64,000 nt of DNA from Janibacter limosus NBRC 16128 (GCF_001570985.1 NZ_BCSS01000004.1:1-64000), one strand, 5' to 3'. Shown: positions 49,012 to 59,090, numbered from the stretch's first letter. Numbers and translations: made by a program. Notes: generated by a model not told the origin, from the letters alone.

Positions 49012-49067
49012 ACCGAGTGTCCGGGGTCACACCAACAGGCCGGCGTGACCTGAGTGAGACACTCGGT
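49012..49067. promoter_or_regulatory. Nested inverted repeats between accD and gluA
   Basis: ACCGAGTGTC (49012-49021) pairs with GACACTCGGT (49058-49067), and inside it GGTCAC (49025-49030) pairs with GTGACC (49045-49050). The unit lies across the expected -35 area of gluA and 29 nt after the accD stop. It could be an operator for the glu operon, a terminator for accD, or both. Confidence 0.4.
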
Positions 49068-49095
49068 CGCGCCGACCTGTCGGGCGGGGCTCGGG

Positions 49096-50535
49096 TCAGA
49101 GCGGGATGTTGCCGTGGTCCCCACGTCGAGCCGGGGCCTCGGCCAGCGCCCGTGCGAGGGCCGATCGGGTGTGGGTCGGCTCGACGATCTCGTCGACCAC
49201 GCCGATCTCGACAGCTCGCTCGAGACCGCCGGAGAGACGGTCGTGCTCGTCGGCGAGCTGCTGCTCGACCTCTGCCAGCTCGGACTCCTCGACCTCGGCG
49301 AGGCGGCGTCGGTGCAGGATCCGGATCGCGGCGACCGAGCCCATGACGGCGACATGCGCATCAGGCCAGGCGAAGACCTTGGTCGCGCCCAGCGAGCGCG
49401 AGTTCATCGCGATGTAGGCGCCCCCGTAGGTCTTGCGGGTCACGACCGTCACCCGGGGCACCACGGCCTCGGCGAAGGCGTGCAGGAGCTTGGCGCCGCG
49501 ACGCACCACGCCGTCCCACTCCTGGCCGACACCGGGGAGGTACCCGGGGACGTCGACGAGCACGACGAGGGGGACACCGAAGGCATCACACATGCGCACG
49601 AACCGTGACGCCTTCTCCGCGGAGGAGGAGTCGAGGCAGCCTCCGAGGCGCATCGGGTTGTTGGCGACGACGCCGACGGTGCGTCCACCCATGCGTCCGA
49701 GGGTCGTGACGATGTTGGGCGCCCAGCGGCCGTGGAGCTCCTGCACCTCACCGGCATCGAGGATCTGCTCCACGAGCGGGTGGACGTCATAGGCGCGCTT
49801 GGCCGACTCCGGCAGCTGCTCGGCGAGGTCCACGTCGTTGACGGCCGAGAGATCGAAGTCGCCCTGGTCGCCGAGCAGGCGGCACAGCGTGCCGGCCCGG
49901 ACGAAGGCGTCGTCGATCGACTCCGCGAGCACGTGCACGACGCCGGAGCGACGTCCGTGCGGCTCGGGACCACCCAGACGAAGGGCGTCGACGTCCTCTC
50001 CGGTGACCGACCGGACGACATCGGGTCCGGTGACGAAGATCCGCCCCTCCGGGGCCAGGATCACGATGTCGGTCAGCGCCGGACCGTAGGCGGCTCCACC
50101 AGCAGCGGCACCGATGACGACCGAGATCTGGGGGATCTTGCCCGAGGCCCGGGTCATGATCGCGAAGACCTCGCCCACGGCGTGCAGGGACACGACACCC
50201 TCGGGCAGTCGGGCGCCACCCGAGTGCCACAGACCCACGACCGGCAGCCCGTCGGCGAGCGCACGCTCGTAGGCGGCAACGACGACCTTGCACCCGGCGA
50301 CGCCCATGGCGCCGCCCATGATCGTCGCGTCGGAGGCGAAGACGACGACCGGCTGGCCGCCGACGGTGCCCGTCGCGGCGAGCATCCCCGAGTCACCATC
50401 GGGAGTGATCAGCTCGAGCGAGCCGTCGTCGAGGAAGGCGGCGAGGCGATGGTTGGGGTTGCGCGGGTCCTCCTCGCGGGGGACCTTGACGCGCTTGCCG
50501 GCGGCAGCGGAGGCGGCATTGGGTTGGCGGGTCAT
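49096..50535 (-). CDS. accD: Acyl-CoA carboxylase beta subunit (AccD/PccB type)
   Basis: Carboxyltransferase subunit that transfers CO2 from biotin to acetyl- or propionyl-CoA. The 479-aa product has two crotonase-like halves, with G[16 protein letters not shown] (about 141-157, an oxyanion segment) and later [14 protein letters not shown]. It is the last gene of the fab cluster, overlapping fabF by 4 nt, which points to malonyl-CoA supply for fatty-acid synthesis. The biotin-bearing alpha subunit is not in the window. Confidence 0.92.
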   Translation of the reverse strand: MTRQPNAASAAAGKRVKVPREEDPRNPNHRLAAFLDDGSLELITPDGDSGMLAATGTVGGQPVVVFASDATIMGGAMGVAGCKVVVAAYERALADGLPVVGLWHSGGARLPEGVVSLHAVGEVFAIMTRASGKIPQISVVIGAAAGGAAYGPALTDIVILAPEGRIFVTGPDVVRSVTGEDVDALRLGGPEPHGRRSGVVHVLAESIDDAFVRAGTLCRLLGDQGDFDLSAVNDVDLAEQLPESAKRAYDVHPLVEQILDAGEVQELHGRWAPNIVTTLGRMGGRTVGVVANNPMRLGGCLDSSSAEKASRFVRMCDAFGVPLVVLVDVPGYLPGVGQEWDGVVRRGAKLLHAFAEAVVPRVTVVTRKTYGGAYIAMNSRSLGATKVFAWPDAHVAVMGSVAAIRILHRRRLAEVEESELAEVEQQLADEHDRLSGGLERAVEIGVVDEIVEPTHTRSALARALAEAPARRGDHGNIPL

Positions 50536-51782
50536 GCGAAGGTCCTGAAGGCCAGAGCCACGTTGTGCCCACCGAATCCGAAGGAGTTGTCGAGCACGAG
50601 CAGGTCGCCCTCGCCGAGGGGGCGTGGGGTGTCTCGCACGATGTCCAGCGTCACCGCCGGATCGAGGTTGTCGATGTTGATCGTGGGGGGAGCGACCCGG
50701 TCTCGCACTGCCTGCACGGCGAAAATGGCCTCGAGTGCGCCGGCGGCGCCCAGGAGGTGGCCCGTCATGGACTTGGTGCCGCTGACCGCCATGTGGTCGG
50801 CGTCGGCGCCGAAGGCGCGGCGGATGGCGGCGACCTCGGCGACATCGCCCACCGGGGTGGAGGTCGCGTGGGCATTGATGTGACAGACATCGGCTGGGGT
50901 CGCCCCCGCGTCGCGGACCGCGTCGGCCATGGCCCGGGAGGCTCCGGCGCCCTCGGGCTCGGGCGCTGCGATGTGGTGGCTGTCGGCGCTGACGCCGAAT
51001 CCGGCGAGCTCGCAGATGATGTTGGCGCCGCGGGCCCGCGCGTGCTCCTCGGACTCGAGGATCAGGATCGCGCCGCCCTCGCCGAGGAGGAAGCCGTCAC
51101 GGTCGGTGTCGTACGGACGCGAGGCGGTCTGGGGGGAGTCGTTGCGGGTCGACAGCGCCTGCATCGCGGCGAAGCCGGCGATGGGCAGCGGGTGGATCGA
51201 GGCCTCTGACCCGCCGGCGATGACGACATCGGCCAGGCCTTCGCGGATGAGGTGCGCGCCGTAACCGATCGACTCAGCGCCTGAGGAGCAGGCGGAGACG
51301 AGCGTGTGGGCGCCCGCGCGGGCACCGAACTCCAGCGAGACGGTCCCCGCGGCAGAGTTGGGCATGAGCATCGGGATCGAGAGGGGGTAGACCCGGCGAG
51401 GACCCTTGGTGCGCAAGGCCTCCCACGCGGTGAGCAGGGTCTGGACGCCGCCGATGCCGGTGCCGACCGCGCTGGCCAGCCGCTCGGGCTCGACCTCGGG
51501 GGAGCCGGCGTTGGCCCAGGCCTCACGCGCGGCGACGAGTGCGTACTGCGCGAAGGGGTCCAGGCGCTTGGTCTCGACCTTCTTCAGCACCTCAGCGGCG
51601 GGGACTGCCAGATGCGCGGCGAAGGTGACGGGCAGCTCGAACTCCTCGACCCACGAGGCATCGAGGGGGCCGGCGCCGGAGCGTCCGGCGAGCACTGCCT
51701 GCCAGGTCTCCTCGGCGGTGCCGCCGAGCGGGGTCGTGGCGCCGAGGCCGGTGACGACGACGGTGGGCCGGGGAGAGGTCAT
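50532..51782 (-). CDS. fabF: 3-oxoacyl-ACP synthase II (FabF)
   Basis: Condensing enzyme that elongates acyl-ACP with malonyl-ACP. The 416-aa protein has the Cys-His-His triad: C165 in V-S-A-C-S-S-G, H in N-A-H-A-T-S-T-P-V-G-D and H in K-S-M-T-G-H-L-L-G-A-A-G. The G-G-S-E-A segment is also typical. It follows acpP after an 81-nt gap with a hairpin and overlaps accD downstream. Confidence 0.96.
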   Translation of the reverse strand: MTSPRPTVVVTGLGATTPLGGTAEETWQAVLAGRSGAGPLDASWVEEFELPVTFAAHLAVPAAEVLKKVETKRLDPFAQYALVAAREAWANAGSPEVEPERLASAVGTGIGGVQTLLTAWEALRTKGPRRVYPLSIPMLMPNSAAGTVSLEFGARAGAHTLVSACSSGAESIGYGAHLIREGLADVVIAGGSEASIHPLPIAGFAAMQALSTRNDSPQTASRPYDTDRDGFLLGEGGAILILESEEHARARGANIICELAGFGVSADSHHIAAPEPEGAGASRAMADAVRDAGATPADVCHINAHATSTPVGDVAEVAAIRRAFGADADHMAVSGTKSMTGHLLGAAGALEAIFAVQAVRDRVAPPTINIDNLDPAVTLDIVRDTPRPLGEGDLLVLDNSFGFGGHNVALAFRTFA

Positions 51783-51820
51783 GCGGGGCTCCTGAGGGTG
51801 AGGGATACGGAGGTCGGGCG

Positions 51821-51853
51821 GTTCCTCCCTTCGCCATGGACGAAGGGAGGAAC
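51821..51853 (-). terminator. Intercistronic hairpin between acpP and fabF
   Basis: GTTCCTCCCTTCG (51821-51833) and CGAAGGGAGGAAC (51841-51853) form a 13-bp perfect stem with a 7-nt loop. Placed right after acpP, it may cap or partly end the abundant acpP message. Confidence 0.8.
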
Positions 51854-51863
51854 GTCACCGGAC

Positions 51864-52115
51864 TCAGGCGGCCTGGTTGGCCTTGATGAAGGTGACGGCG
51901 TCGCCGACGGTCTTGAGGTTCTTGACCTGCTCGTCGGGGATCTTGGCCCCGAACTTCTCCTCGGCGGTGACGGCGATCGTCATCATCGACAGCGAGTCGA
52001 CGTCGAGGTCTTCGGTGAAGGTCTTGTCGGCGGTCACCTCGGACGCGTCGACACCGGTCTCCTCGGACACGATCTCTGCGAGGCCGTCGAGGATCTCCTG
52101 GTCGCTGAATGCCAT
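51864..52115 (-). CDS. acpP: Acyl carrier protein
   Basis: Small acidic carrier of growing acyl chains, 83 aa. The phosphopantetheine attachment serine is S41 in D-V-D-S-L-S-M. Four-helix layout and length are normal. It lies between fabH and fabF, the classical actinobacterial fab order; an AAGGAGC ribosome site is upstream. Confidence 0.96.
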   Translation of the reverse strand: MAFSDQEILDGLAEIVSEETGVDASEVTADKTFTEDLDVDSLSMMTIAVTAEEKFGAKIPDEQVKNLKTVGDAVTFIKANQAA

Positions 52116-52173
52116 GGGATTGCTCCTTGTTGTGCGGTGGGTGGTCCGAGAACCGTCGGACCGACGGGTGAAC

Positions 52174-53169
52174 TTAGGGGAGGGTCACGACCTGCGCGGC
52201 CCAGGTGAGGCCCGCGCCGAAGCCGATCTGCAGGGCCAACCCGCCGGGCTGGACCTCGCCCTCACGGAGCATGCGCTCCATGGCGAGGGGGACGGATGCC
52301 GCGGAGGTGTTGGCCGTGGTGACGATGTCGCGGGCGACGGGCAGGTCCTGGTGCAGGCCGAGCGCCTTGACCATCTGGTTGATGATCCGCAGATTGGCCT
52401 GGTGGGGGATGAAGGCAGCCAGGTCCTGGGCCGTGATGCCCGCGGCGTCGAGCGCGCGCTGGGCCTCCTTGGCCATCGACCACACGGCCCAACGGAAGAC
52501 GCTCGGGCCCTCCATGACGATCGCTGGCCACGGCAGGGCACGGTCGCCCGCGAGGGTCATCCAGGAGTCACGCTGGGCGATCAGGTGCTTCTGCTCGCCG
52601 TCGCTGCCCCACACGGTCGGTCCGATGCCCGGGGTCTCGCTGCGGGAGACGATCGCGGCACCGGCGCCGTCACCGAAGATGAAGGCTGAGCCGCGGTCCG
52701 TCGGGTCGGTGAAGTCGAGCATCTTTTCGACACCGACGACGAGCACGTGCTCGGCCGTGCCGACCCGGACCATGTCATTGGCCACGGAGATGCCGTGGCA
52801 GTACCCGGCGCAGGCGGCGGAGATGTCGAAGGCTGGTGCACGAGAGTCCAACCGGGCAGCGAGCTCGGGAGCCGCCGCCGGCGTCTGGTACGGGTGGGAC
52901 ACCGTCGCGACGATGACTGCGCCGACCTGGTCAGCGGAGAGCCCGGCGTACTGGAGCGCGCCCCGCGAGGCGTGCTCGGCCATGTCGACGACGCTCTCGT
53001 CGGGAGCCGCCTTGTGGCGCGAGGCGATGCCGGAGCGATCCTGGATCCACTCGTCGGACGAGTCGATCGCGTCGACGATCTCGCTGTTGGGCACGACGCG
53101 TTCGGGGCGGTAGCCACCGATACCGGTGAGCCGGGCGTGGTGCAGGACGTCGGGGACACTGATGCTCAC
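52174..53169 (-). CDS. fabH: 3-oxoacyl-ACP synthase III (FabH)
   Basis: Initiates fatty-acid synthesis by condensing an acyl-CoA with malonyl-ACP. From the GTG at 53169, overlapping the fabD stop (GTGA), the product is 331 aa. Catalytic C120 is in D-I-S-A-A-C-A-G, with H in F-I-P-H-Q-A-N and N in A-N-T-S-A-A-S. The primer preference (branched or straight acyl-CoA) cannot be read from sequence. Confidence 0.95.
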   Translation of the reverse strand: MSISVPDVLHHARLTGIGGYRPERVVPNSEIVDAIDSSDEWIQDRSGIASRHKAAPDESVVDMAEHASRGALQYAGLSADQVGAVIVATVSHPYQTPAAAPELAARLDSRAPAFDISAACAGYCHGISVANDMVRVGTAEHVLVVGVEKMLDFTDPTDRGSAFIFGDGAGAAIVSRSETPGIGPTVWGSDGEQKHLIAQRDSWMTLAGDRALPWPAIVMEGPSVFRWAVWSMAKEAQRALDAAGITAQDLAAFIPHQANLRIINQMVKALGLHQDLPVARDIVTTANTSAASVPLAMERMLREGEVQPGGLALQIGFGAGLTWAAQVVTLP

Positions 53170-54347
53170 GCGAGGCCACCCTGAGGGTGCATCCGCAGCA
53201 GCGGTTGGCCGGGGGAGACGGGGTCGCCGTCCTCGACGAGCCACTCGACGACCGTGCCGGCGTGGCCCGAGCGCACCTCGAGCGAGTCGCGGAGGGAGGA
53301 CACCTCGGCGACGACGTCGCCGGCAGCGACCTCGGAGCCGGGCTGCACGGCAGAGACCTTGACCATGCCCTTGACGGGCGAGGTCACCAGCCGCCAGGTG
53401 GGCTGGCTGGCCTGACGGCTGGAGCCGTGCTCGCGGACCATCCGGTGGGCGGCCTCGAGGTCGTCGGGGGTCTTGAGTGCGAGCACCTCGATGCCCTTGA
53501 GACCACGCTTGGCGAGACCGGTGAGGGCCCCGGCCGGGGGGATCTCGATGATGCCGGTGACACCCAGGTCCTTGAGCGTCTCCATGCACAGGTCCCAGCG
53601 CACCGGGTTGCTCACCTGGTTGACGATGCGCCGCAGGACCTCGGGCCCCGAGTGGACGACGCTGCCGTCGACATTGGAGACGAGCGGCACGCGGGCATCG
53701 TGGGTCGAGACCGCGCGCGACAGGCGAGCGAGGTCGGCGACAGCGGGCTGCATGTGCTCGGTGTGGAAGGCACCGGCGACCTTGAGCGGCATGACGCGCG
53801 CCTTGGCGGGCGGGGCCTCGGCGAAGGCCGCGAGCTGCTCGAGCGTGCCGGCGGCGACCACCTGGCCGGCGCCGTTGACATTGGCCGCCGTCAGGCCGTG
53901 CGACTCGATGCTCGCCAGCACCTCCTGCGCGTCGCCGCCGAGGACGGCGCTCATGCCGGTCGCGGTGACGGTGGCGGCCTGCGCCATGGACCGGCCGCGC
54001 TCGCGGACGAGGACCATGGCCTGCTCGGCGCTGATGACGCCGGCGGCCGTGGCCGCGGTGATCTCGCCGACGCTGTGCCCGGCGCCGGCACCGACGACAC
54101 GGAAGCCGTCGGCCGGGTGCTCGAAGAGGGTGAGGAGGGAGAGCAGGCCGGCGGCGACGATGAGTGGCTGCGCCACCGCGGTGTCCTTGATCGTCTCCTC
54201 GTCGGAGGTCGTGCCGTGCGCGGCCAGATCGATGCCGGCGACCGTCGAGAGCCAGTGGAGTCGGTCTGCCACACCGGGCAGCTCGAGCCATGGGGAGAGG
54301 AAACCGGGCGTCTGGGACCCCTGACCGGGGCAGGTGATGGCGAGCAC
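53166..54347 (-). CDS. fabD: Malonyl-CoA:ACP transacylase FabD fused to a degenerate biotinyl/lipoyl-like domain
   Basis: FabD loads malonate onto ACP. The first ~310 residues are a normal transacylase: G-Q-G-S-Q near 8-12, nucleophile S92 in G-H-S-V-G-E, and H195 in A-F-H-T. After a short linker, residues about 318-388 match the beta-barrel biotinyl/lipoyl carrier fold (S-P-V-K-G-M-V, G-x-x-V-A-A-G-D-V-V-A-E, A-G-T-V-V-E-W-L-V-E-D-G-D-P-V, G-Q-P-L-L). The modified lysine position reads S-L-R-D, with R353 in place of Lys, so it should not be biotinylated. Typical FabD is about 310 aa. GTG start; overlaps fabH. Confidence 0.92.
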   Translation of the reverse strand: MLAITCPGQGSQTPGFLSPWLELPGVADRLHWLSTVAGIDLAAHGTTSDEETIKDTAVAQPLIVAAGLLSLLTLFEHPADGFRVVGAGAGHSVGEITAATAAGVISAEQAMVLVRERGRSMAQAATVTATGMSAVLGGDAQEVLASIESHGLTAANVNGAGQVVAAGTLEQLAAFAEAPPAKARVMPLKVAGAFHTEHMQPAVADLARLSRAVSTHDARVPLVSNVDGSVVHSGPEVLRRIVNQVSNPVRWDLCMETLKDLGVTGIIEIPPAGALTGLAKRGLKGIEVLALKTPDDLEAAHRMVREHGSSRQASQPTWRLVTSPVKGMVKVSAVQPGSEVAAGDVVAEVSSLRDSLEVRSGHAGTVVEWLVEDGDPVSPGQPLLRMHPQGGLA

Positions 54348-54372
54348 GTCTCAAGACTCCCGTGCGGAGGGT

Positions 54373-54396
54373 GGTGTGGTCGACATCGACCTCACC
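54373..54396. promoter_or_regulatory. Candidate operator of the fab operon
   Basis: A 24-bp palindrome with core GGTCGA, 2 nt, TCGACC and flanking GGTG/CACC lies in the 55-nt gap between fasR and fabD, where a FasR-type activator would act. The core is perfect; one outer base pair is mismatched. Confidence 0.45.
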
Positions 54397-54402
54397 AGAG
54401 AA

Positions 54403-55584
54403 TCACCCAAGGCTCTTGGAGGGATCCTCCAAGATTGCGCCAAGTGTGAGCGCGATCCGCACGGTGAAGGCCTCGTGCGGGTCGGACAGGTCGTACCCGA
54501 TGACATCGGTGATCCGACCGAGCCGATAACGCACGGTGTTGACGTGGACGATCAGGGTCCTCGCCGTGGCCTCGAGCCCGGAGGACTCCAGGTGGGTGCG
54601 CGCGGTCTCGAGCAGGCTCGGGTGCTCCTCGAGCGGGACCTGGACCATCTCCACGAGGGTGGCTCGGGCCAGGTCGTCACCGGCGACCGCACGCTCGGCG
54701 AGCAGGTCGTCGGCTGCGACCGGGCGCGGACGCCCGGGCCACCCCGGTGCGGCGACATGGCCGGCCACGGCAGCGTGCGCGGAGAGCGCGCCGTCGGAGA
54801 GGCCGTGGACGAGCGGGCCGTGGACGAGGTCCCCCTCGGCGAAGCAGTGGGCGAAGGCACGGGCGGCCGCGGCCGGATCCTGCACTCCTCCCACCACGGC
54901 AACCAGCCGGGTGCCCTGGACACCGGCGAGGACCGGCAGGTCCAGACGCCGCGCCGTCGAGTGCACCTGACCGACGGCCGTCGCCGGATTGCGCTCATCG
55001 TCGCCAGATGTGGGCGAACTGCCCACCAGGACAACGACATCCGTGACATCGCCCCACCCGAGTGCCGCAGCCCGGGAGCGGATCGACTCGTCCACCTCGG
55101 CCCGCATGACGGCGTCGATGACGAGTGACTCCAGACGGGCATCCCACGCCCCACGCTGCTCCGCCGCATTGGCGTAGACCTGGGCCGCACCGAAGGCGAT
55201 CTCCTGTGAGTAGCGCAGGACCGCGATGCGCAGATCGGTGTCGTCACCAGGCCGGGCGAGCTCTTCGACGCGCTCATCGACCACGTCCACGACGGAGCGG
55301 GCCAGCTCGAGCGTCTGGGACAGGCTGATGGTGCGCGTCAGCTCGCGCGGGGCCGCACCAAAGGTCGTGCGGGTGTCGGCGGGAGCCACTCCGTCGAGCC
55401 ACTCGATGAAGTTGGCGATGCCAGCCTGAGCGACCAGAGCCACCCAAGAGCGTTCCTCGGCGCCGAGCCGGGCGTACCAGTCATGCGTTGCCTCGAGCCG
55501 TTGCGTGGCCGCGCGAGCCAGCTCGCCGCCACTGCGGCGCACCTGCCGGCGGGTCGTGAGGGAGACGAGGCCACGGCGCGACAT
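54403..55584 (-). CDS. fasR: PucR-type transcriptional regulator, FasR-like
   Basis: The 393-aa protein ends in a PucR-family HTH (V-H-V-N-T-V-R-Y-R-L-G-R-I, about 348-360) after a GGDEF-like CdaR region. In Streptomyces a homologous gene in the same place activates the fabD-fabH-acpP-fabF operon, so the role here is likely the same. The ATG at 55584 is 7 nt past a -10 hexamer; upstream in-frame starts would cross it. It transcribes towards fabD. Confidence 0.88.
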   Translation of the reverse strand: MSRRGLVSLTTRRQVRRSGGELARAATQRLEATHDWYARLGAEERSWVALVAQAGIANFIEWLDGVAPADTRTTFGAAPRELTRTISLSQTLELARSVVDVVDERVEELARPGDDTDLRIAVLRYSQEIAFGAAQVYANAAEQRGAWDARLESLVIDAVMRAEVDESIRSRAAALGWGDVTDVVVLVGSSPTSGDDERNPATAVGQVHSTARRLDLPVLAGVQGTRLVAVVGGVQDPAAAARAFAHCFAEGDLVHGPLVHGLSDGALSAHAAVAGHVAAPGWPGRPRPVAADDLLAERAVAGDDLARATLVEMVQVPLEEHPSLLETARTHLESSGLEATARTLIVHVNTVRYRLGRITDVIGYDLSDPHEAFTVRIALTLGAILEDPSKSLG

Positions 55585-55591
55585 GGATCCG

Positions 55592-55597
55592 AGTCTA
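55592..55597 (-). promoter_or_regulatory. -10 element for leaderless fasR
   Basis: On the minus strand TAGACT ends 7 nt before the ATG at 55584. Confidence 0.55.
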
Positions 55598-55650
55598 TGT
55601 GCGACCCACACAAGCGCGCACCAAACGGTGACCTGGGCTCGGACGCAGGA

Positions 55651-55681
55651 AACCCCGCAGGTCCGAAGACACTGCGGGGTT
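55651..55681 (-). terminator. Terminator after argG
   Basis: AACCCCGCAG (55651-55660) pairs with CTGCGGGGTT (55672-55681), 10 bp with an 11-nt loop. On the minus strand the stem is followed by TTTCC, fitting an intrinsic terminator 20 nt past argG. Confidence 0.8.
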
Positions 55682-55701
55682 GCCTGCTGGAGTCGTGGAG
55701 A

Positions 55702-57207
<1,506 letters not shown>

Positions 57208-57265
57208 TCATCGAGTGCTCACGCGGACGACACTGCGACGTGGGACGACGGGCTGGTGTCGCTGC

Positions 57266-57271
57266 TAGCGT
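57266..57271 (+). promoter_or_regulatory. -10 element for the leaderless GDPD gene
   Basis: TAGCGT ends 7 nt before the ATG at 57279. Confidence 0.55.
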
Positions 57272-57278
57272 CGCCGGC

Positions 57279-58421
57279 ATGCACCGCACACGGACTGCCA
57301 CAGGAGTCTTGGCCGTCGTCGCGCTGGCCGTGCCCGTCGCAGTCCTCGTACAGTCGCAGGACACTGAGGTCCGGTCCATTTCTGGTGACCCCGGGTACCA
57401 GGAAAAGGACATGAGCGACCCGCTCGTCCTCGCCCACCGTGGCGCGTCCGGGTACCGCCCCGAGCACACTCTCGCCGCCTACGACCTCGCCGTCGAGCAG
57501 GGCGCCGACTACATCGAGCCCGACCTCGTCATGACCAAGGACGGCGTGCTCGTCGACCGCCACGAGCCGGAGATCGGTGGCACCACCGATGTCGCCGACC
57601 ACCCCGAGTTCGCCGACCGCAGGACGACCAAGCAGGTCGATGGCAGGGCCGTGCCGGGCTGGTTCGTCGACGACTTCACCCTGGCCGAGCTGAAGACCCT
57701 GCGCGCCAAGGAGCGCCTGGGCGGCCTGCGCCCGGTGTCGAGCAGGTACGACGGCCAGTTCGAGGTGCCGACCTTCGAGGAGGTCCTCGCCAAGCGGGAG
57801 GAGCTCTCGCGCCGGACCGGCCGCGTCATCGGGATCATCCCGGAGATCAAGCACTCGACCTACGCGCACGCGGAGGGCTTCGACCCTGAGGCGGAGGTCG
57901 CCCGTCTCGTGCGGCGCCACCACCTCAACCACAGCAAGGCCCCGATCTGGATCCAGTCCTTCGAGCTCACCGCGCTGAAGGACCTGCGCACCGTGCACGG
58001 GTACGTCGGCAAGAGCACCTTCCTCACGGAGGTCGCTGGCGGCCCCTACGACCTGCACGAGCAGGGCACGACCTATGCGGAGCTGACGAGCGCCGAGTCC
58101 ATGAAGGAGCTGTCACGGTGGATCGACGGCTTCGGTCCGGCGAAGGACGCGGTGATCACCCGCAACGCGGACGGCAGCCTGGGGGAGCCCACCAGCTTCG
58201 TCGCCGACGCGCACGGGGCCGGGTTGAAGGTCACCCCGTGGACCTTCCGCGCAGAGAACACCTTCCTGCCGACCGACTTCCGCCTCGGCTCGGACCCCGC
58301 GGCCCACGGCCGGCTGGCCGATGAGGTGACCGCCTTCTACGAGGTGGGCGTCGACGGGGTCTTCTGCGACCAGCCCGACATCTGTGCCACGGCCCGGGAG
58401 GACTTCTTGACCGGCTCCTGA
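57279..58421 (+). CDS. glpQ: Secreted glycerophosphodiester phosphodiesterase
   Basis: Hydrolyses glycerophosphodiesters to glycerol-3-phosphate outside the membrane. The 380-aa product starts with a signal-anchor-like hydrophobic segment (about 8-25). The GDPD TIM barrel shows A-H-R-G-A-S-G-Y-R-P-E-H-T (about 51-63), E-P-D-L and D-R-H-E metal/acid residues, and I-P-E-I-K. Its length matches the GlpQ type. It is convergent with the MOSC gene and shares a terminator formed by the two 3' ends. Confidence 0.93.
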   Translation: MHRTRTATGVLAVVALAVPVAVLVQSQDTEVRSISGDPGYQEKDMSDPLVLAHRGASGYRPEHTLAAYDLAVEQGADYIEPDLVMTKDGVLVDRHEPEIGGTTDVADHPEFADRRTTKQVDGRAVPGWFVDDFTLAELKTLRAKERLGGLRPVSSRYDGQFEVPTFEEVLAKREELSRRTGRVIGIIPEIKHSTYAHAEGFDPEAEVARLVRRHHLNHSKAPIWIQSFELTALKDLRTVHGYVGKSTFLTEVAGGPYDLHEQGTTYAELTSAESMKELSRWIDGFGPAKDAVITRNADGSLGEPTSFVADAHGAGLKVTPWTFRAENTFLPTDFRLGSDPAAHGRLADEVTAFYEVGVDGVFCDQPDICATAREDFLTGS

Positions 58422-58440
58422 GGTCCCTGAGAGCCGGTCA
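58408..58440. terminator. Shared terminator of GDPD and MOSC genes
   Basis: TGACCGGCTC (58408-58417) pairs with GAGCCGGTCA (58431-58440), 10 bp with a 13-nt loop. Each arm lies within the 3' end of one of the two convergent coding regions. Confidence 0.7.
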
Positions 58441-59040
58441 GACGGGTGCGAGAGGTGTGCGCGGCTGCGGCGGGAGCTCGACCTCGATGGGGTCGCCGGG
58501 TCGCACCGTGCCGCTGCGCTCGACAACGGCCATGACGCCGGCCCGGCGCACGATGCCGACCCCGTCGACGCTCTTGACTCCCCCGGTCGGACCCAGCTCG
58601 ACGTCGGCGTCGGAGGCGATGCCGTCGATCCGGCGGACGACGACCTTGAGCAGCCCGCGGGAGCGCTCGTCGATCTGCCGGCAGGGGTTGCGCAGGCCGG
58701 TCAGGCGCACGCTCGCCCCGCCCAGGTGCAGCCGAGTCCCCTCGGGGAGAGCGAGCAGGTCGAGCCCGCCGGTGAGGACGTTCTCCCCGAGGGATCCGGG
58801 ACCGATGTCGTGCCCGGCGTCGCGGGCCTCGTCAAGCAGCGCTCCTTGGATGAGGTGCACCTGACGCAGGTTGGGCTGGTTGGGATCACGGCGCACCCGC
58901 GAACGGTGCTGCACGAGGGTTCCGGCGTGGGCGTCACCGCGCACCCCGAGGTCCTCGACGAGCTCGATGGCCTCGCAGGGCTGCTTGCTGAAGCGGTGGA
59001 GCTGGTCCCGGCTCACCGACATGACGAAGGGGGTGTCCAC
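58438..59040 (-). CDS. MOSC domain-containing protein
   Basis: MOSC (molybdenum cofactor sulfurase C-terminal) domain, about 200 aa, probably binding a sulfur-carrying cofactor. Visible are V-S-R-D-Q-L-H-R-F-S-K (about 9-19), G-V-R-G-D-A-H-A-G, G-S-L-G-E-N-V and the Cys in L-R-N-P-C-R-Q-I (conserved in the family). The GTG at 59040 lies inside the aceE terminator stem; ATG 59022 just after it is the alternative. fdhD, a Mo/W-enzyme accessory gene, lies 3 kb away. Confidence 0.85.
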   Translation of the reverse strand: MDTPFVMSVSRDQLHRFSKQPCEAIELVEDLGVRGDAHAGTLVQHRSRVRRDPNQPNLRQVHLIQGALLDEARDAGHDIGPGSLGENVLTGGLDLLALPEGTRLHLGGASVRLTGLRNPCRQIDERSRGLLKVVVRRIDGIASDADVELGPTGGVKSVDGVGIVRRAGVMAVVERSGTVRPGDPIEVELPPQPRTPLAPV

Positions 59041-59079
59041 GCCCGTGATCCTGCCACGGCGGTGGACACCCCCTTCGTC
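59023..59079 (-). terminator. aceE terminator with the CGAAGGGGG motif in both arms
   Basis: GACGAAGGGGGTGTCCAC (59023-59040) and its exact complement (59062-59079) form an 18-bp stem with a 21-nt loop, starting 11 nt after the aceE stop. The distal arm encodes the first residues of the MOSC protein if GTG 59040 is its start. Confidence 0.8.
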
Positions 59080-59090
59080 TGCAGCGTGCG

